Assembly: GCA_021205005.1 (NCBI GenBank)
Contig: JAJPYK010000296.1
Location: 1 to 18,732 of the forward strand
Reading direction: 5' to 3'
From: Paraprevotella sp.
GTDB taxonomy: Bacteria; Bacteroidota; Bacteroidia; Bacteroidales; Bacteroidaceae
DNA length: 18,732 bases
Shown here: one piece after another, positions 8,501 through 15,207 of the stretch
How positions within the stretch are numbered: position 1 is the stretch's first letter
How the letters are laid out: each line of letters starts with the position of its first letter
The notes under the pieces: generated by a model
The model's database searches: none
The model's input: only the letters and a program-made list of their open reading frames with translations
Told to the model about the DNA's origin: nothing
Made by a program: the position numbers and the translations under genes

Positions 8501-10101
8501 AGTGCGACATCGGCTTGCATCAGGGTACGGCGACTGAAAAGGTCAGTCCCTTTGCCTTGAGCTTCTGCTACGACCGTCAGGCCATAGATGGAGTCTTTGG
8601 GGAGGAAATGATGGATTTGCAAGTCTTTCACGTCCAACCGTGCCTGATAGTCCATGCGTGCGGCATCTAATCTGGCTTTTACGCGTACATTTCCCTTGCT
8701 TTCTCTCAAACGAAGATCGGCCGTGTAGCGTTGTCCTTGCATGCCTACTTTACCGTCTATGTGCATAGGGGGCAGGGCTATGTCTTTCATCGCCTCTTTA
8801 CCAGCTAACGCCCGGACAAAATTGAGGTTGCGGGTATTCATATCGACATCGACATCGGCAGTCAGGTTGGCAGAGTCTGTCAGATGTCTCAATGTGCCGT
8901 GCGCTTTCATATCAAAGGCTTGGGCCAATTTTACTTCCGCAGTAGTCAGTTGCATGGCATCCATATTTCCGTCGGCAGACAGACGCAAGACGATGGGAGC
9001 ATTGGGATAAGCTTTCACGAAGTCCCGCGGCAATCCGCCGGCCATTAGCAGGATATCCTGTTTCCCCAATTCACCCATAAGACGAGCCGACATTTTCCCC
9101 TGGGGGCGAGTGGCCACGGCGCTCATATCCATGTCTGCTTGCAGTCTCACATAAGAGTCCGGCGTGTGAAGAGTCAGGGCGGGCAAGTGGAGTGAAGTGG
9201 AATCCATGTGGAATGTTCCGGATAACGAATCTATATTCAATCCGCTTTTTTCTTTCATTCGGGTATCGCGCAGAGCTAATGAAAGGCCTAATGACTGTCC
9301 GTCAAAACGTACGGAGTCTATGCCTAAACCTACCTGACATAGGGCTATATGATTGAAATCCAGGCCTGCAACCTTTTCTTTGTAAGGCAGGTCATAGAAT
9401 AATGAGTCGGCATGCAAATCTATACTTTTTGCGGTATATGCCGAATTCCCCAAGTCGACAAATCCCTCTTGCAAGGTTGCATTGCTGAGACATGCAGATA
9501 CTTTCATACTGTCGCCGGGCATGCTCAGACGAAAACGTATACGGTCCAATCCCACCTTATGCAAAGCGATTTTCCAATTGACAACTGAAGTGGTAGTGTC
9601 TTTGGGTGCGGTGGAATCGTTTAAGGCGATGGCTATATCGGCATCAGAAAGCAGGGCATTATCCACTTGGACCATTTCTTGCGGAATTTCTACGCTATGG
9701 GCATCCAGGAAAAAACGTCCGATATGGCCTTTGAGTTCCATGCCCGTGATGAATGATTTAGTATTGACCGTAGCTTGGTCCAGTTCGATGCCCTCCACAT
9801 CCACTTGGCCATGAAGTAATGAGGTAAGACTCAAATCTACGGCTAACCTTTCTACATTTAATAAAGGGTCGTTTTGGGCATCGCTTATCTCTACGTTTTG
9901 CAGATCAATGTCGAAAAGAAAAGTCAGTCGGAGACGTCCGATATGAAACTTCATTCCCGTAGCATCGGACAAGTATACCGTAGCCTTCCTTACGGCAAAG
10001 TCCTGAATAGGAGGAATATAGAGCAAGGCTGCTACTATAAGGAATAAAATAATCGGTGTGAACAGTATACCGACGATCCACTTAAAAATCTTTTTTTTCA
10101 T
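5512..10101 (-). CDS. tamB: TamB-like translocation/assembly module protein (AsmA-like, DUF490 domain)
   Basis: A 1529-residue inner-membrane-anchored periplasmic protein of the AsmA-like/TamB family, thought to form a long hydrophobic beta groove bridging inner and outer membranes. The start chosen is the ATG at 10101, which gives MKKKIFKWIVG followed by a single N-terminal membrane helix (ILFTPIILFLIVAALLYI). An upstream in-frame ATG at 10188 would add 29 residues that look unlike a signal anchor. Repeated short amphipathic beta segments fill most of the chain. The conserved C-terminal TamB domain covers about the last 350 residues (around LTGRYTVQSGEMKYSLPVIP, then the NQIASMSTEERGKVAVAML and SNALNSLLQSEI segments). 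It is longer than the roughly 1260 residues of the E. coli protein, as usual in Bacteroidetes. It overlaps tamL by 4 bp, the same order as proteobacterial tamA-tamB reversed. A weak -7-like TTCCTTTGC lies at 10122-10130. Confidence 0.9.
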   Translation of the reverse strand: MKKKIFKWIVGILFTPIILFLIVAALLYIPPIQDFAVRKATVYLSDATGMKFHIGRLRLTFLFDIDLQNVEISDAQNDPLLNVERLAVDLSLTSLLHGQVDVEGIELDQATVNTKSFITGMELKGHIGRFFLDAHSVEIPQEMVQVDNALLSDADIAIALNDSTAPKDTTTSVVNWKIALHKVGLDRIRFRLSMPGDSMKVSACLSNATLQEGFVDLGNSAYTAKSIDLHADSLFYDLPYKEKVAGLDFNHIALCQVGLGIDSVRFDGQSLGLSLALRDTRMKEKSGLNIDSLSGTFHMDSTSLHLPALTLHTPDSYVRLQADMDMSAVATRPQGKMSARLMGELGKQDILLMAGGLPRDFVKAYPNAPIVLRLSADGNMDAMQLTTAEVKLAQAFDMKAHGTLRHLTDSANLTADVDVDMNTRNLNFVRALAGKEAMKDIALPPMHIDGKVGMQGQRYTADLRLRESKGNVRVKARLDAARMDYQARLDVKDLQIHHFLPKDSIYGLTVVAEAQGKGTDLFSRRTLMQADVALKRLQYGHFDLGNITVAARLRDGKGRVDFGSHNALLEMNSQVEALMSRHDMDMNFSMDMKSIDLHALQLTAKPFKAGMSLHMDGSTNLKNKHALHGTVTDIALIVQDTVFHPKDLAMHILAHPDTTYADISAGDFKLLLDGRDGYETLMKRGKELMALVDKQMQRRHLNQDSLKFFLPRMTLSVSSGKDNPVSSYLTASGYSFDEFRLSLNADPETGLNGGGHVYALQTGSVLLDTVQIHIFQDSTGVKMDGRVRNGPENKQFVFESQINAYLHSTGAGINLVYLDEQRKKGVDIGLRADVLDNGLKVVFSQTHPIIAYRKFQINPDNYIFLGNDRRVEADVDMVADDSTEAKVYSTPNPDALQDISVTLNHVNLGELMSVIPYAPNITGNLQTDAHLIKTTENISVVADVSVQNMAYEGISLGNIELGTVYLPNNDGTHFIDTRVLHNDEEVMNLSGSYKESENTGILKANLNLTDFPLSLANGFIPDKMANLDGKANGSLQVEGSTSHPEIDGWLSMTNMKMAAPEYSLNLRMADDTIEVKKNRLSLNELNLYSTGKNPLVLNGTVDFSNFENVKFNLQMDATNFELINAKRTVQASAYGKVNVDLHARMSGNLNNINIGGRVGVLGNTDVTYTLKNTALSSEDRLSGIVTFVDFSDTTVVEKEETPPMNLNVTMQVSIDQGAQVHCLLSDDRSKYVDLEGGGDLTMIYTPMGELTLTGRYTVQSGEMKYSLPVIPLKTFTIASGSYVDFNGPIMNPTLHISATERVRSTVTENNTPRTVSFDVGLSISRTLENMGLEFTIAAPEDMSIQNQIASMSTEERGKVAVAMLATGMYIMSDNNNEGFSTSNALNSLLQSEITHIAGKALETIDMSLGVDQETTAEGTERTDYSFRFAKRFWGNRVSIIIGGKVSTGENVENTGQSLIDNISLEYRLDKSSTRYVTLFYDKNYESLLEGEITEMGAGLVLRRKMTRLGELFIFRNKKKEATQTANEKK

Positions 10102-10486
10102 AATTGAAGTTGTAGTTGTTTGCAAAGGAAGTGCTTTTTTTAAAAAATCGGAAGAGTTTTTCACAAAAAAACGAAGCGCAATCCCCATGAATTTATTATT
10201 TTTGTGATGAAATGATAGTTCAAACGAGGGTATGAACTTGCCCTTCGGGTTTTATGCCGTGTGTAGCTTGGCATGATGTGTTTCGGTCTTGAACCTCGAC
10301 TGTCGGATAAGAGAAAGAGCTGTTTGAGGACATTTTCTTATCTAATAGAAACGAAAGGAGGGGAAAAACGATGAAATAAATCACGCAATACATAAAAAAT
10401 AAACTTTTCTTTTTGGGCTTGACGGAAAAGGCTTATCTTTGCGCACGGTATTTTAATAGTAGGGGAACGTAATAATCACGTATAGT
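10102..10486. other. Divergent intergenic region between tamB and the coiled-coil gene
   Basis: This 385-bp region separates two divergent transcription units. On the plus strand its right end carries a good promoter for the coiled-coil gene (10412-10442). On the minus strand only a one-mismatch -7 element (TTCCTTTGC, 10122-10130) was seen for tamB. A 10-bp inverted repeat with one G-T pair (10306-10315 with 10333-10342) and a 6-bp repeat AGTTCA/TGAACT around 10218-10239 lie between. No convincing gene was found; very short frames there have no coding character. Confidence 0.5.
10412..10442 (+). promoter_or_regulatory. Bacteroidetes promoter for the coiled-coil membrane protein gene
   Basis: A -33 TTTG (10412-10415, within TTTTTG) is followed after 18 bp by the -7 element TATCTTTGC (10434-10442), a full match to TAnnTTTG. 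The leader to the ATG at 10487 is about 40 nt. This is the best complete promoter in the window. Confidence 0.7.
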
Positions 10487-11365
10487 ATGGATAAGAAAGG
10501 GATCATCATCATTTCTGCTATTGTAGTCGTGCTCTTGTGTGGTGGACTTGTTTACATGTTTCATTCCTATAAGAAAGAGAGCGCAGAAAAAGAAGAAATG
10601 CTTAAGCTGGCGGAGATGGATAAAAGAGAGATGGAAAATGAATATGCCGGCTTTGCTCAGCAGTATAGCGAAATGAAAACTCAAATCAATAACGACTCTT
10701 TAATTGCCCAGTTGGATAAAGAGCAGCAACGGTCTGAGGATTTGTTGGCCGAGTTGAAGCGGGTGAAAGCAACGGACGCTGCCGAGATTCTTCGTTTGAA
10801 TAAAGAATTGACTACGCTGCGTACCATCTTGCGCAGTTATGTGCATGAAATCGATTCTTTGAATCTGCTCAATGAGCAGCTCCGTACGGAAAACCAACAA
10901 GTAAAAGCACAGTATACTCAGGCTACGCAAACGATTAGCAGTCTTTCGACGGAAAAAGAGACATTGAGTGAGAAAGTGGCCATCGCTTCGCAGCTGGATG
11001 CTACGGGAATCACGATGGTGGCTCAAAATAAGCGTGGAAAGAATGCCCGTAAGATTAAAGATGTGAAGAAGTTCGTGGTGAGTTTTGTCCTGGCTCGCAA
11101 TATTACGGCTCAGGCCGGAAACAGCAGCGTTTATGTTCGCATCACTAAGCCGAACCATGAAGTGCTGACGACGGGAGGAACATTTGCTTATGAGAATCGA
11201 AATTTGGAGTACTCGATAAAAAAAGACATTGAATATACCGGAGAAGCTTTACCCATAACCGTATATTGGGATGTGAACGAGTTCTTGAGTACGGGAGCCT
11301 ATCGGGTGTCGATATTTGCAGATGGAAATAACATTGGAAACGCCACTTTCAATTATGAAAAATAG
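10487..11365 (+). CDS. Membrane-anchored coiled-coil protein of unknown function
   Basis: A 292-residue protein I cannot assign to a named family. It begins MDKKG and has one strong membrane helix at about residues 5-25 (IIIISAIVVVLLCGGLVYMF), which should anchor it in the inner membrane. Residues about 30-170 are rich in E, K, Q and L in heptad-like order and predict a long coiled coil (for example KRVKATDAAEILRLNKELTT). The last 100 residues are different: a compact, beta-rich domain (KKFVVSFVLARNITAQAGN ... VYVRITKPNHEVLTTGG ... YRVSIFADGNNIGNATF). By topology the coiled coil and C-terminal domain would be periplasmic if the positive N-terminus stays inside. It has its own promoter, and a likely terminator follows 27 bp after its stop. 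A structural or scaffold role is only a guess. Confidence 0.75.
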   Translation: MDKKGIIIISAIVVVLLCGGLVYMFHSYKKESAEKEEMLKLAEMDKREMENEYAGFAQQYSEMKTQINNDSLIAQLDKEQQRSEDLLAELKRVKATDAAEILRLNKELTTLRTILRSYVHEIDSLNLLNEQLRTENQQVKAQYTQATQTISSLSTEKETLSEKVAIASQLDATGITMVAQNKRGKNARKIKDVKKFVVSFVLARNITAQAGNSSVYVRITKPNHEVLTTGGTFAYENRNLEYSIKKDIEYTGEALPITVYWDVNEFLSTGAYRVSIFADGNNIGNATFNYEK

Positions 11366-11391
11366 GAATGTGGATTAAAATCAATTTATAT

Positions 11392-11428
11392 AAAAATAGG
11401 TTAATTCGTAAGGAGTTGACCTATTTTT
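11392..11428 (+). terminator. Probable terminator of the coiled-coil gene, overlapping the tolC promoter
   Basis: AAAAATAGGTTAA (11392-11404) pairs with TTGACCTATTTTT (11416-11428), a 13-bp stem with one G-T pair and an 11-nt loop. The right arm ends in five T, so it can act as an intrinsic terminator of the A/T-tract type. The stem is AU-rich, so efficiency is uncertain. Its right arm contains the first -7 element of the downstream operon. Confidence 0.5.
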
Positions 11429-11440
11429 GCTTTATTTTTG
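11422..11440 (+). promoter_or_regulatory. Two tandem -7 elements for the tolC-hlyD-permease operon
   Basis: TATTTTTGC (11422-11430) and TATTTTTG (11433-11440) both match TAnnTTTG and are 11 bp apart. Neither has a clear -33 TTTG at 18-20 bp. Transcripts would start about 45-55 nt before the ATG at 11491. The first element is embedded in the right arm of the upstream hairpin. Confidence 0.5.
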
Positions 11441-11490
11441 TTCCGTTGTTTATGCAATCATCAGTGAAACCTGATAGCGAATTATTTAAA

Positions 11491-12993
11491 ATGAACAAGA
11501 TGAAAAGACTTTTTGGACTTCTTATGCTTGTGGTTCTTTGTGGAGTGTTGCATGCGCAACGTCTTCTTACTTTGGACAGTTGCCGGAATATGGCCTTGGC
11601 CAATAATAAGAGTTTGCTTATCGCCAAAGAGCAAATGGAGAAGGCGCATTATGATCAGAAAGCTGCATTTACGAAATTTCTTCCCGACTTCTCGGCTACA
11701 GGATCCTACATGTACTTTAGCGATGAGATCTCTTTGTTGAACGACGGACAAAAGTCTACATTCAATCAAATGGGAACTTCTGTCCAACAAGGAGTGACAC
11801 AAACTGTGACTCCTGTCATACAACAAATAGCCCAAACCAATCCTCAATTGGCCGCTACCTTGCAACAGGTGTTGCAGGGGGGGGGATTGAATAGCATTGC
11901 GGCCGCACTGAACCAGTTGGGACAGGATTTGACCCATGCATTTCGTACGGATACCCGTAATGTCTGGGCCGGTTCCGTCACTTTAATGCAACCTTTGTAT
12001 ATGGGAGGAAAGATTCGTGCCTATAACAGAATCACGAAAAACTCGGAAGTGCTGGCTCGTACTCAGTACGAAACCCAGATGCAAGATATTCTTCTCAATA
12101 CGGATGAGGCTTATTGGATGGCCGTTTCGTTAAGCTATAAGAAGAAGATGGCGGAGAGCTACTTGTCTTTGGTCAATCGTTTGGACAGTGATGTGGAAAA
12201 CATGATTCTGGAAGGCGTCGCTACCAAGGCTGACGGATTGACGGTGAAAGTGAAAGTGAATGAGGCCGAGATGTTGCTTACGAAAGTGGATGATGGTTTG
12301 ACTTTATCTAAAATGTTGCTTTGTCAATTGTGCGGTCTGGATTTGAATACGCAACTGACACTGGCTGATGAAAGCCGGACGGATTGGAATGTCATTACCG
12401 ATAATGTGGACGGTAATGAAGCCGTTACGCGTGCCTTGTCACGCCGTCCGGAATTGGAAAGTTTGGATTTGGCTCATAAGATCTATGAAGATAAGGTGCG
12501 TGTAGTACGTTCCGAGATGCTGCCTTCGTTAGCGCTTACCGGAGGATATTTAGTATCGAATCCGGCCCTTTTAAATGGTTTTGAGAATAAATTCCGCGGT
12601 TTGTGGAATGTAGGAGTTATGCTTTCTATTCCGATTTTCCATTGGAATGAAGGTCTTTATAAAGTGAAGGCGGCTCAAAGTGAAGTCAACATGGCTCGTT
12701 TGCAACAGAGCGAAGCCCAGGAAAAGATCGAATTGCAGGTCAATCAGAGCCTTTTCAAAAATACGGAGGCTAAAAAACGTTTGGCCATGTCGCGGAAGAA
12801 CATGGAAAAAGCTGAGGAGAATCTTAATTATGCCGATAAAGGTTTCAAGGAGGGCATAATTCCAGTGACGAATGTCATGGAGGCTCAGACGGCATGGTTG
12901 TCGGCTCATTCGGATGAGATCGACGCACAAATCGACGTAAGATTGGCGCAGACTTATCTGCAAAAGGCTCTGGGAACGCTGGGCGATCAATAA
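11491..12993 (+). CDS. TolC family outer-membrane efflux protein
   Basis: A 500-residue outer-membrane factor that would form the trimeric exit duct of a tripartite exporter. The ATG at 11491 is preferred because it gives a clean signal peptide (MNKMKRLFGLLMLVVLCG followed by HAQ); the frame is open from 11368 but that extension lacks a signal-like start. The mature part shows the two-fold TolC repeat: LTLDSCRNMALANNKSL at the start of repeat 1 and RALSRRPELESLDLAHKIYEDK at the start of repeat 2. Helical segments carry the usual N-A-Y/W patterns (LNTDEAYWMAVSLSYKKKM) and the family's beta-strand FRGLWNVGVMLSIPIF. A low-complexity insertion of about 60 residues (QGVTQTVTPVIQQIAQ to LQGGGLNSIAAALNQ) sits in the first half; its codons include a G9 run. 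It is followed after 39 bp by the HlyD adaptor gene. Confidence 0.92.
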   Translation: MNKMKRLFGLLMLVVLCGVLHAQRLLTLDSCRNMALANNKSLLIAKEQMEKAHYDQKAAFTKFLPDFSATGSYMYFSDEISLLNDGQKSTFNQMGTSVQQGVTQTVTPVIQQIAQTNPQLAATLQQVLQGGGLNSIAAALNQLGQDLTHAFRTDTRNVWAGSVTLMQPLYMGGKIRAYNRITKNSEVLARTQYETQMQDILLNTDEAYWMAVSLSYKKKMAESYLSLVNRLDSDVENMILEGVATKADGLTVKVKVNEAEMLLTKVDDGLTLSKMLLCQLCGLDLNTQLTLADESRTDWNVITDNVDGNEAVTRALSRRPELESLDLAHKIYEDKVRVVRSEMLPSLALTGGYLVSNPALLNGFENKFRGLWNVGVMLSIPIFHWNEGLYKVKAAQSEVNMARLQQSEAQEKIELQVNQSLFKNTEAKKRLAMSRKNMEKAEENLNYADKGFKEGIIPVTNVMEAQTAWLSAHSDEIDAQIDVRLAQTYLQKALGTLGDQ

Positions 12994-13032
12994 AAATAAT
13001 ACCTTAACAAACAAAATAAAGAAAACAGATTT

Positions 13033-14019
13033 ATGGAACTCAAAAAACAATATCACAATGTGATTTGGGCGTTAGTGGCGCTCGTTATCATTATTGCGGC
13101 TGTGGCTTCAGCAGGCATGCTTCTGTTAGGACATGACGACGAGTCGATTCAGGGACAGATGGAAGCTTCGGAGTACCGTGTGTCCAGTAAGGTGCCGGGC
13201 AGGATATTGCATCTTTATGTGAAAGAAGGGGACCATGTAAAGGCCGGAGATACGCTGGCGGTGCTGGAAGCTCCTGATGTGGAGGCCAAACTTTCTCAAG
13301 CCGAGGCTGTAGAAAAGGCCGCACAAGCGATTAAGAATAAGGCAGACCGCGGAACGCGAACGGAACAGTTGCAGGGAGCTTACGAAATGTGGCAAAAAGC
13401 CAAGGCCGGTTTGGAAATAGCTGAGAAGTCTTATGGCCGGGTTGACCGTTTATTTAAAGAGGGCGTGATGAGTGCGCAGAAACGTGATGAGGCTTATGCG
13501 GACTTTCAGGCAATGAAAGCCACGGAACGTGCTGCGCAGTCTCAATATCAGATGGCACGGAACGGAGCACAGCGGGAAGATAAAGAGGCGGCAGCAGCGC
13601 AGGTGGCGCAGGCCAAAGGAGCCATTGCTGAGGTGAACTCCTATATAGACGAGACTGTTCTGCGCGCTCAGATGGATGGCGAAGTTTCGGAAATCTTTCC
13701 CAAAGTCGGTGAGTTAGTGGGAACGGGGGCACCTATTATGAACATTACGATGCTGGATGACCGTTGGGCTACTTTTAACGTGCGTGAGGACTTGCTGAAA
13801 GAGTTGACTGTGGGTAAGACGTTCACTGCATACGTCCCGGCATTCAATAAAGATATAGAATTGAAAGTGACTTATATGAAAGATCGTGGAACGTATGCCG
13901 CATGGAAAGCAACAAAGACCACAGGACAATTTGACTTGAAGACGTTTGAAGTACGTGCTGTCCCGGTAAACGCGAAAGAGGCATTACGCCCGGGAATGTC
14001 CGTGATCATTAAGCGATAA
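13033..14019 (+). CDS. HlyD family secretion/efflux adaptor protein
   Basis: A 328-residue periplasmic adaptor linking the inner-membrane permeases to the TolC-like duct. It has one N-terminal membrane anchor (IWALVALVIIIAAVASAGMLLL, about residues 10-31) rather than a cleaved signal. A biotinyl-lipoyl half-motif follows (EYRVSSKVPGRILHLYVKEG, then GDTLAVLEAPDVEAKL), then an alpha-helical hairpin of about residues 75-200 rich in A, Q and E. The second lipoyl half is ETVLRAQMDGEVSEIFPKVG, and a beta-barrel domain ends in LRPGMSVIIK. The order is that of YbhG/YhiI-like adaptors used with ABC-2 permeases. An A-rich leader (AAATAAAGAAAACAG) precedes the ATG, as common in Bacteroidetes. The next gene begins 11 bp after its stop. 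Confidence 0.92.
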   Translation: MELKKQYHNVIWALVALVIIIAAVASAGMLLLGHDDESIQGQMEASEYRVSSKVPGRILHLYVKEGDHVKAGDTLAVLEAPDVEAKLSQAEAVEKAAQAIKNKADRGTRTEQLQGAYEMWQKAKAGLEIAEKSYGRVDRLFKEGVMSAQKRDEAYADFQAMKATERAAQSQYQMARNGAQREDKEAAAAQVAQAKGAIAEVNSYIDETVLRAQMDGEVSEIFPKVGELVGTGAPIMNITMLDDRWATFNVREDLLKELTVGKTFTAYVPAFNKDIELKVTYMKDRGTYAAWKATKTTGQFDLKTFEVRAVPVNAKEALRPGMSVIIKR

Positions 14020-14030
14020 TCTTGGGGAAC

Positions 14031-15200
14031 ATGCAGACTTCTCATGGCATATTAGGCATTGTACGGCGGGAACTCCGGCGTTTGGTGAGCCGTCCGCTGT
14101 ATCTCTGTTGTATGGTGGTGGCTCCGCTTGTCTGTTGTCTGTTTTTTACGACGCTGATGTATAACGGATTGCCGAGTGATATGCCTGTGGGAGTCGTGGA
14201 TGATGACAATACGGCTACGACTCGAGATATTTTGCGTAATATGGATGCTTTCAAGCAAGTGGGGGTAACGGAGAACTATCCTTCGGTCAGCGAGGCGCGG
14301 AGGGCGATGCAGGAAGGTAAAATTTACGCTTTTTATTATATTCCGAAAGGTACTACTGAGGACGTGATTGCGAATCGGAAGCCTAAGGTTTCGTTTTATA
14401 CGAATAACAGTCTTCTTATAGCCGGTTCGTTAATCTATCGGGATCTACGTACGATGTCTGTATTGGCTAATGCTTCGGTTATCTTACAGACACTGCAAGC
14501 CGAAGGCATGGATGACCAAACGGCGATGGCGTTTTTGCAACCTATCGTTATTGATACACACGCATTGTCCAATCCGTGGCTTAATTATTCGGTGTATTTG
14601 AATAATACGATTCTTCCGGGCATACTGATGATTTTGATCTTCATGGTTACGGTATTTTCCATCGGTTCCGAGCTCAAGGACGGAACGAGTAAAGAGTGGA
14701 TGGCTATGGCGGATCAGAATATATTGAACGCTTTGATCGGGAAATTGTTACCCCATACCTTGATTTTCTTTATAGTGGCGTCGGCTTACGATGTGTATTT
14801 GTATGGTGTATTGTCTTTCCCTTGCCATAGTGGCATCGGTCCGCTTATGTTGGCCGCCTTACTGATGGTGCTGGCTTCTCAGGCTTTTGGCGTCTTAGTT
14901 ATTTCGCTTCTGCCTACATTGAGACTGGCTCTCAGTACTTGTTCATTGTGGGGAGTGGTTTCTTTTTCCATTTCCGGTTTCACGTTTCCGGTTATGGCTA
15001 TGCACCCGGCTTTGCAGATGCTGAGCAATTTATTCCCTCTGCGTCACTATTTCCTTATTTATGTCAACCATACGTTGAATGGATATCCGATGGTATATGC
15101 TTGGAGGTCTTATTTGGCCTTGTTGCTTTTTATCTTGGCCCCGCTGTTTTTCCTTAAACGTTTGCGTACCGTGATGCTTAATTACGATTATATACCCTGA
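14031..15200 (+). CDS. ABC-2 type transporter permease (first of two)
   Basis: A 389-residue inner-membrane permease of the ABC-2 (YhhJ/YbhR-like) group. One N-terminal helix (LYLCCMVVAPLVCCLFFTTLM) is followed by a periplasmic domain of about 150 residues beginning PVGVVDDDNT, then five helices in the C-terminal half. The start chosen is the ATG at 14031; a TTG at 14022 in the same frame is less likely. The cytoplasmic segment after the second helix, GSELKDGTSKEWMAM, corresponds to the E-x-x-x-GT element that normally contacts an ABC ATPase. No nucleotide-binding domain is fused, and none is encoded in the operon. It should pair with the second permease as a heterodimer. The substrate is unknown. 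Confidence 0.9.
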   Translation: MQTSHGILGIVRRELRRLVSRPLYLCCMVVAPLVCCLFFTTLMYNGLPSDMPVGVVDDDNTATTRDILRNMDAFKQVGVTENYPSVSEARRAMQEGKIYAFYYIPKGTTEDVIANRKPKVSFYTNNSLLIAGSLIYRDLRTMSVLANASVILQTLQAEGMDDQTAMAFLQPIVIDTHALSNPWLNYSVYLNNTILPGILMILIFMVTVFSIGSELKDGTSKEWMAMADQNILNALIGKLLPHTLIFFIVASAYDVYLYGVLSFPCHSGIGPLMLAALLMVLASQAFGVLVISLLPTLRLALSTCSLWGVVSFSISGFTFPVMAMHPALQMLSNLFPLRHYFLIYVNHTLNGYPMVYAWRSYLALLLFILAPLFFLKRLRTVMLNYDYIP

Positions 15201-15207
15201 TGCCGTG

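Noticed and set aside
10102..10188. A 29-residue N-terminal extension of TamB starting at the ATG at 10188
   Set aside because: The extension places a polar stretch before the membrane anchor, whereas MKKKIFKWIVG at 10101 is a typical start directly before the helix.
11368..11490. TolC gene starting at 11368 with a 41-residue extension
   Set aside because: The extension is encoded by the A/T-rich hairpin and promoter region and lacks a signal peptide; the ATG at 11491 begins a clear one.
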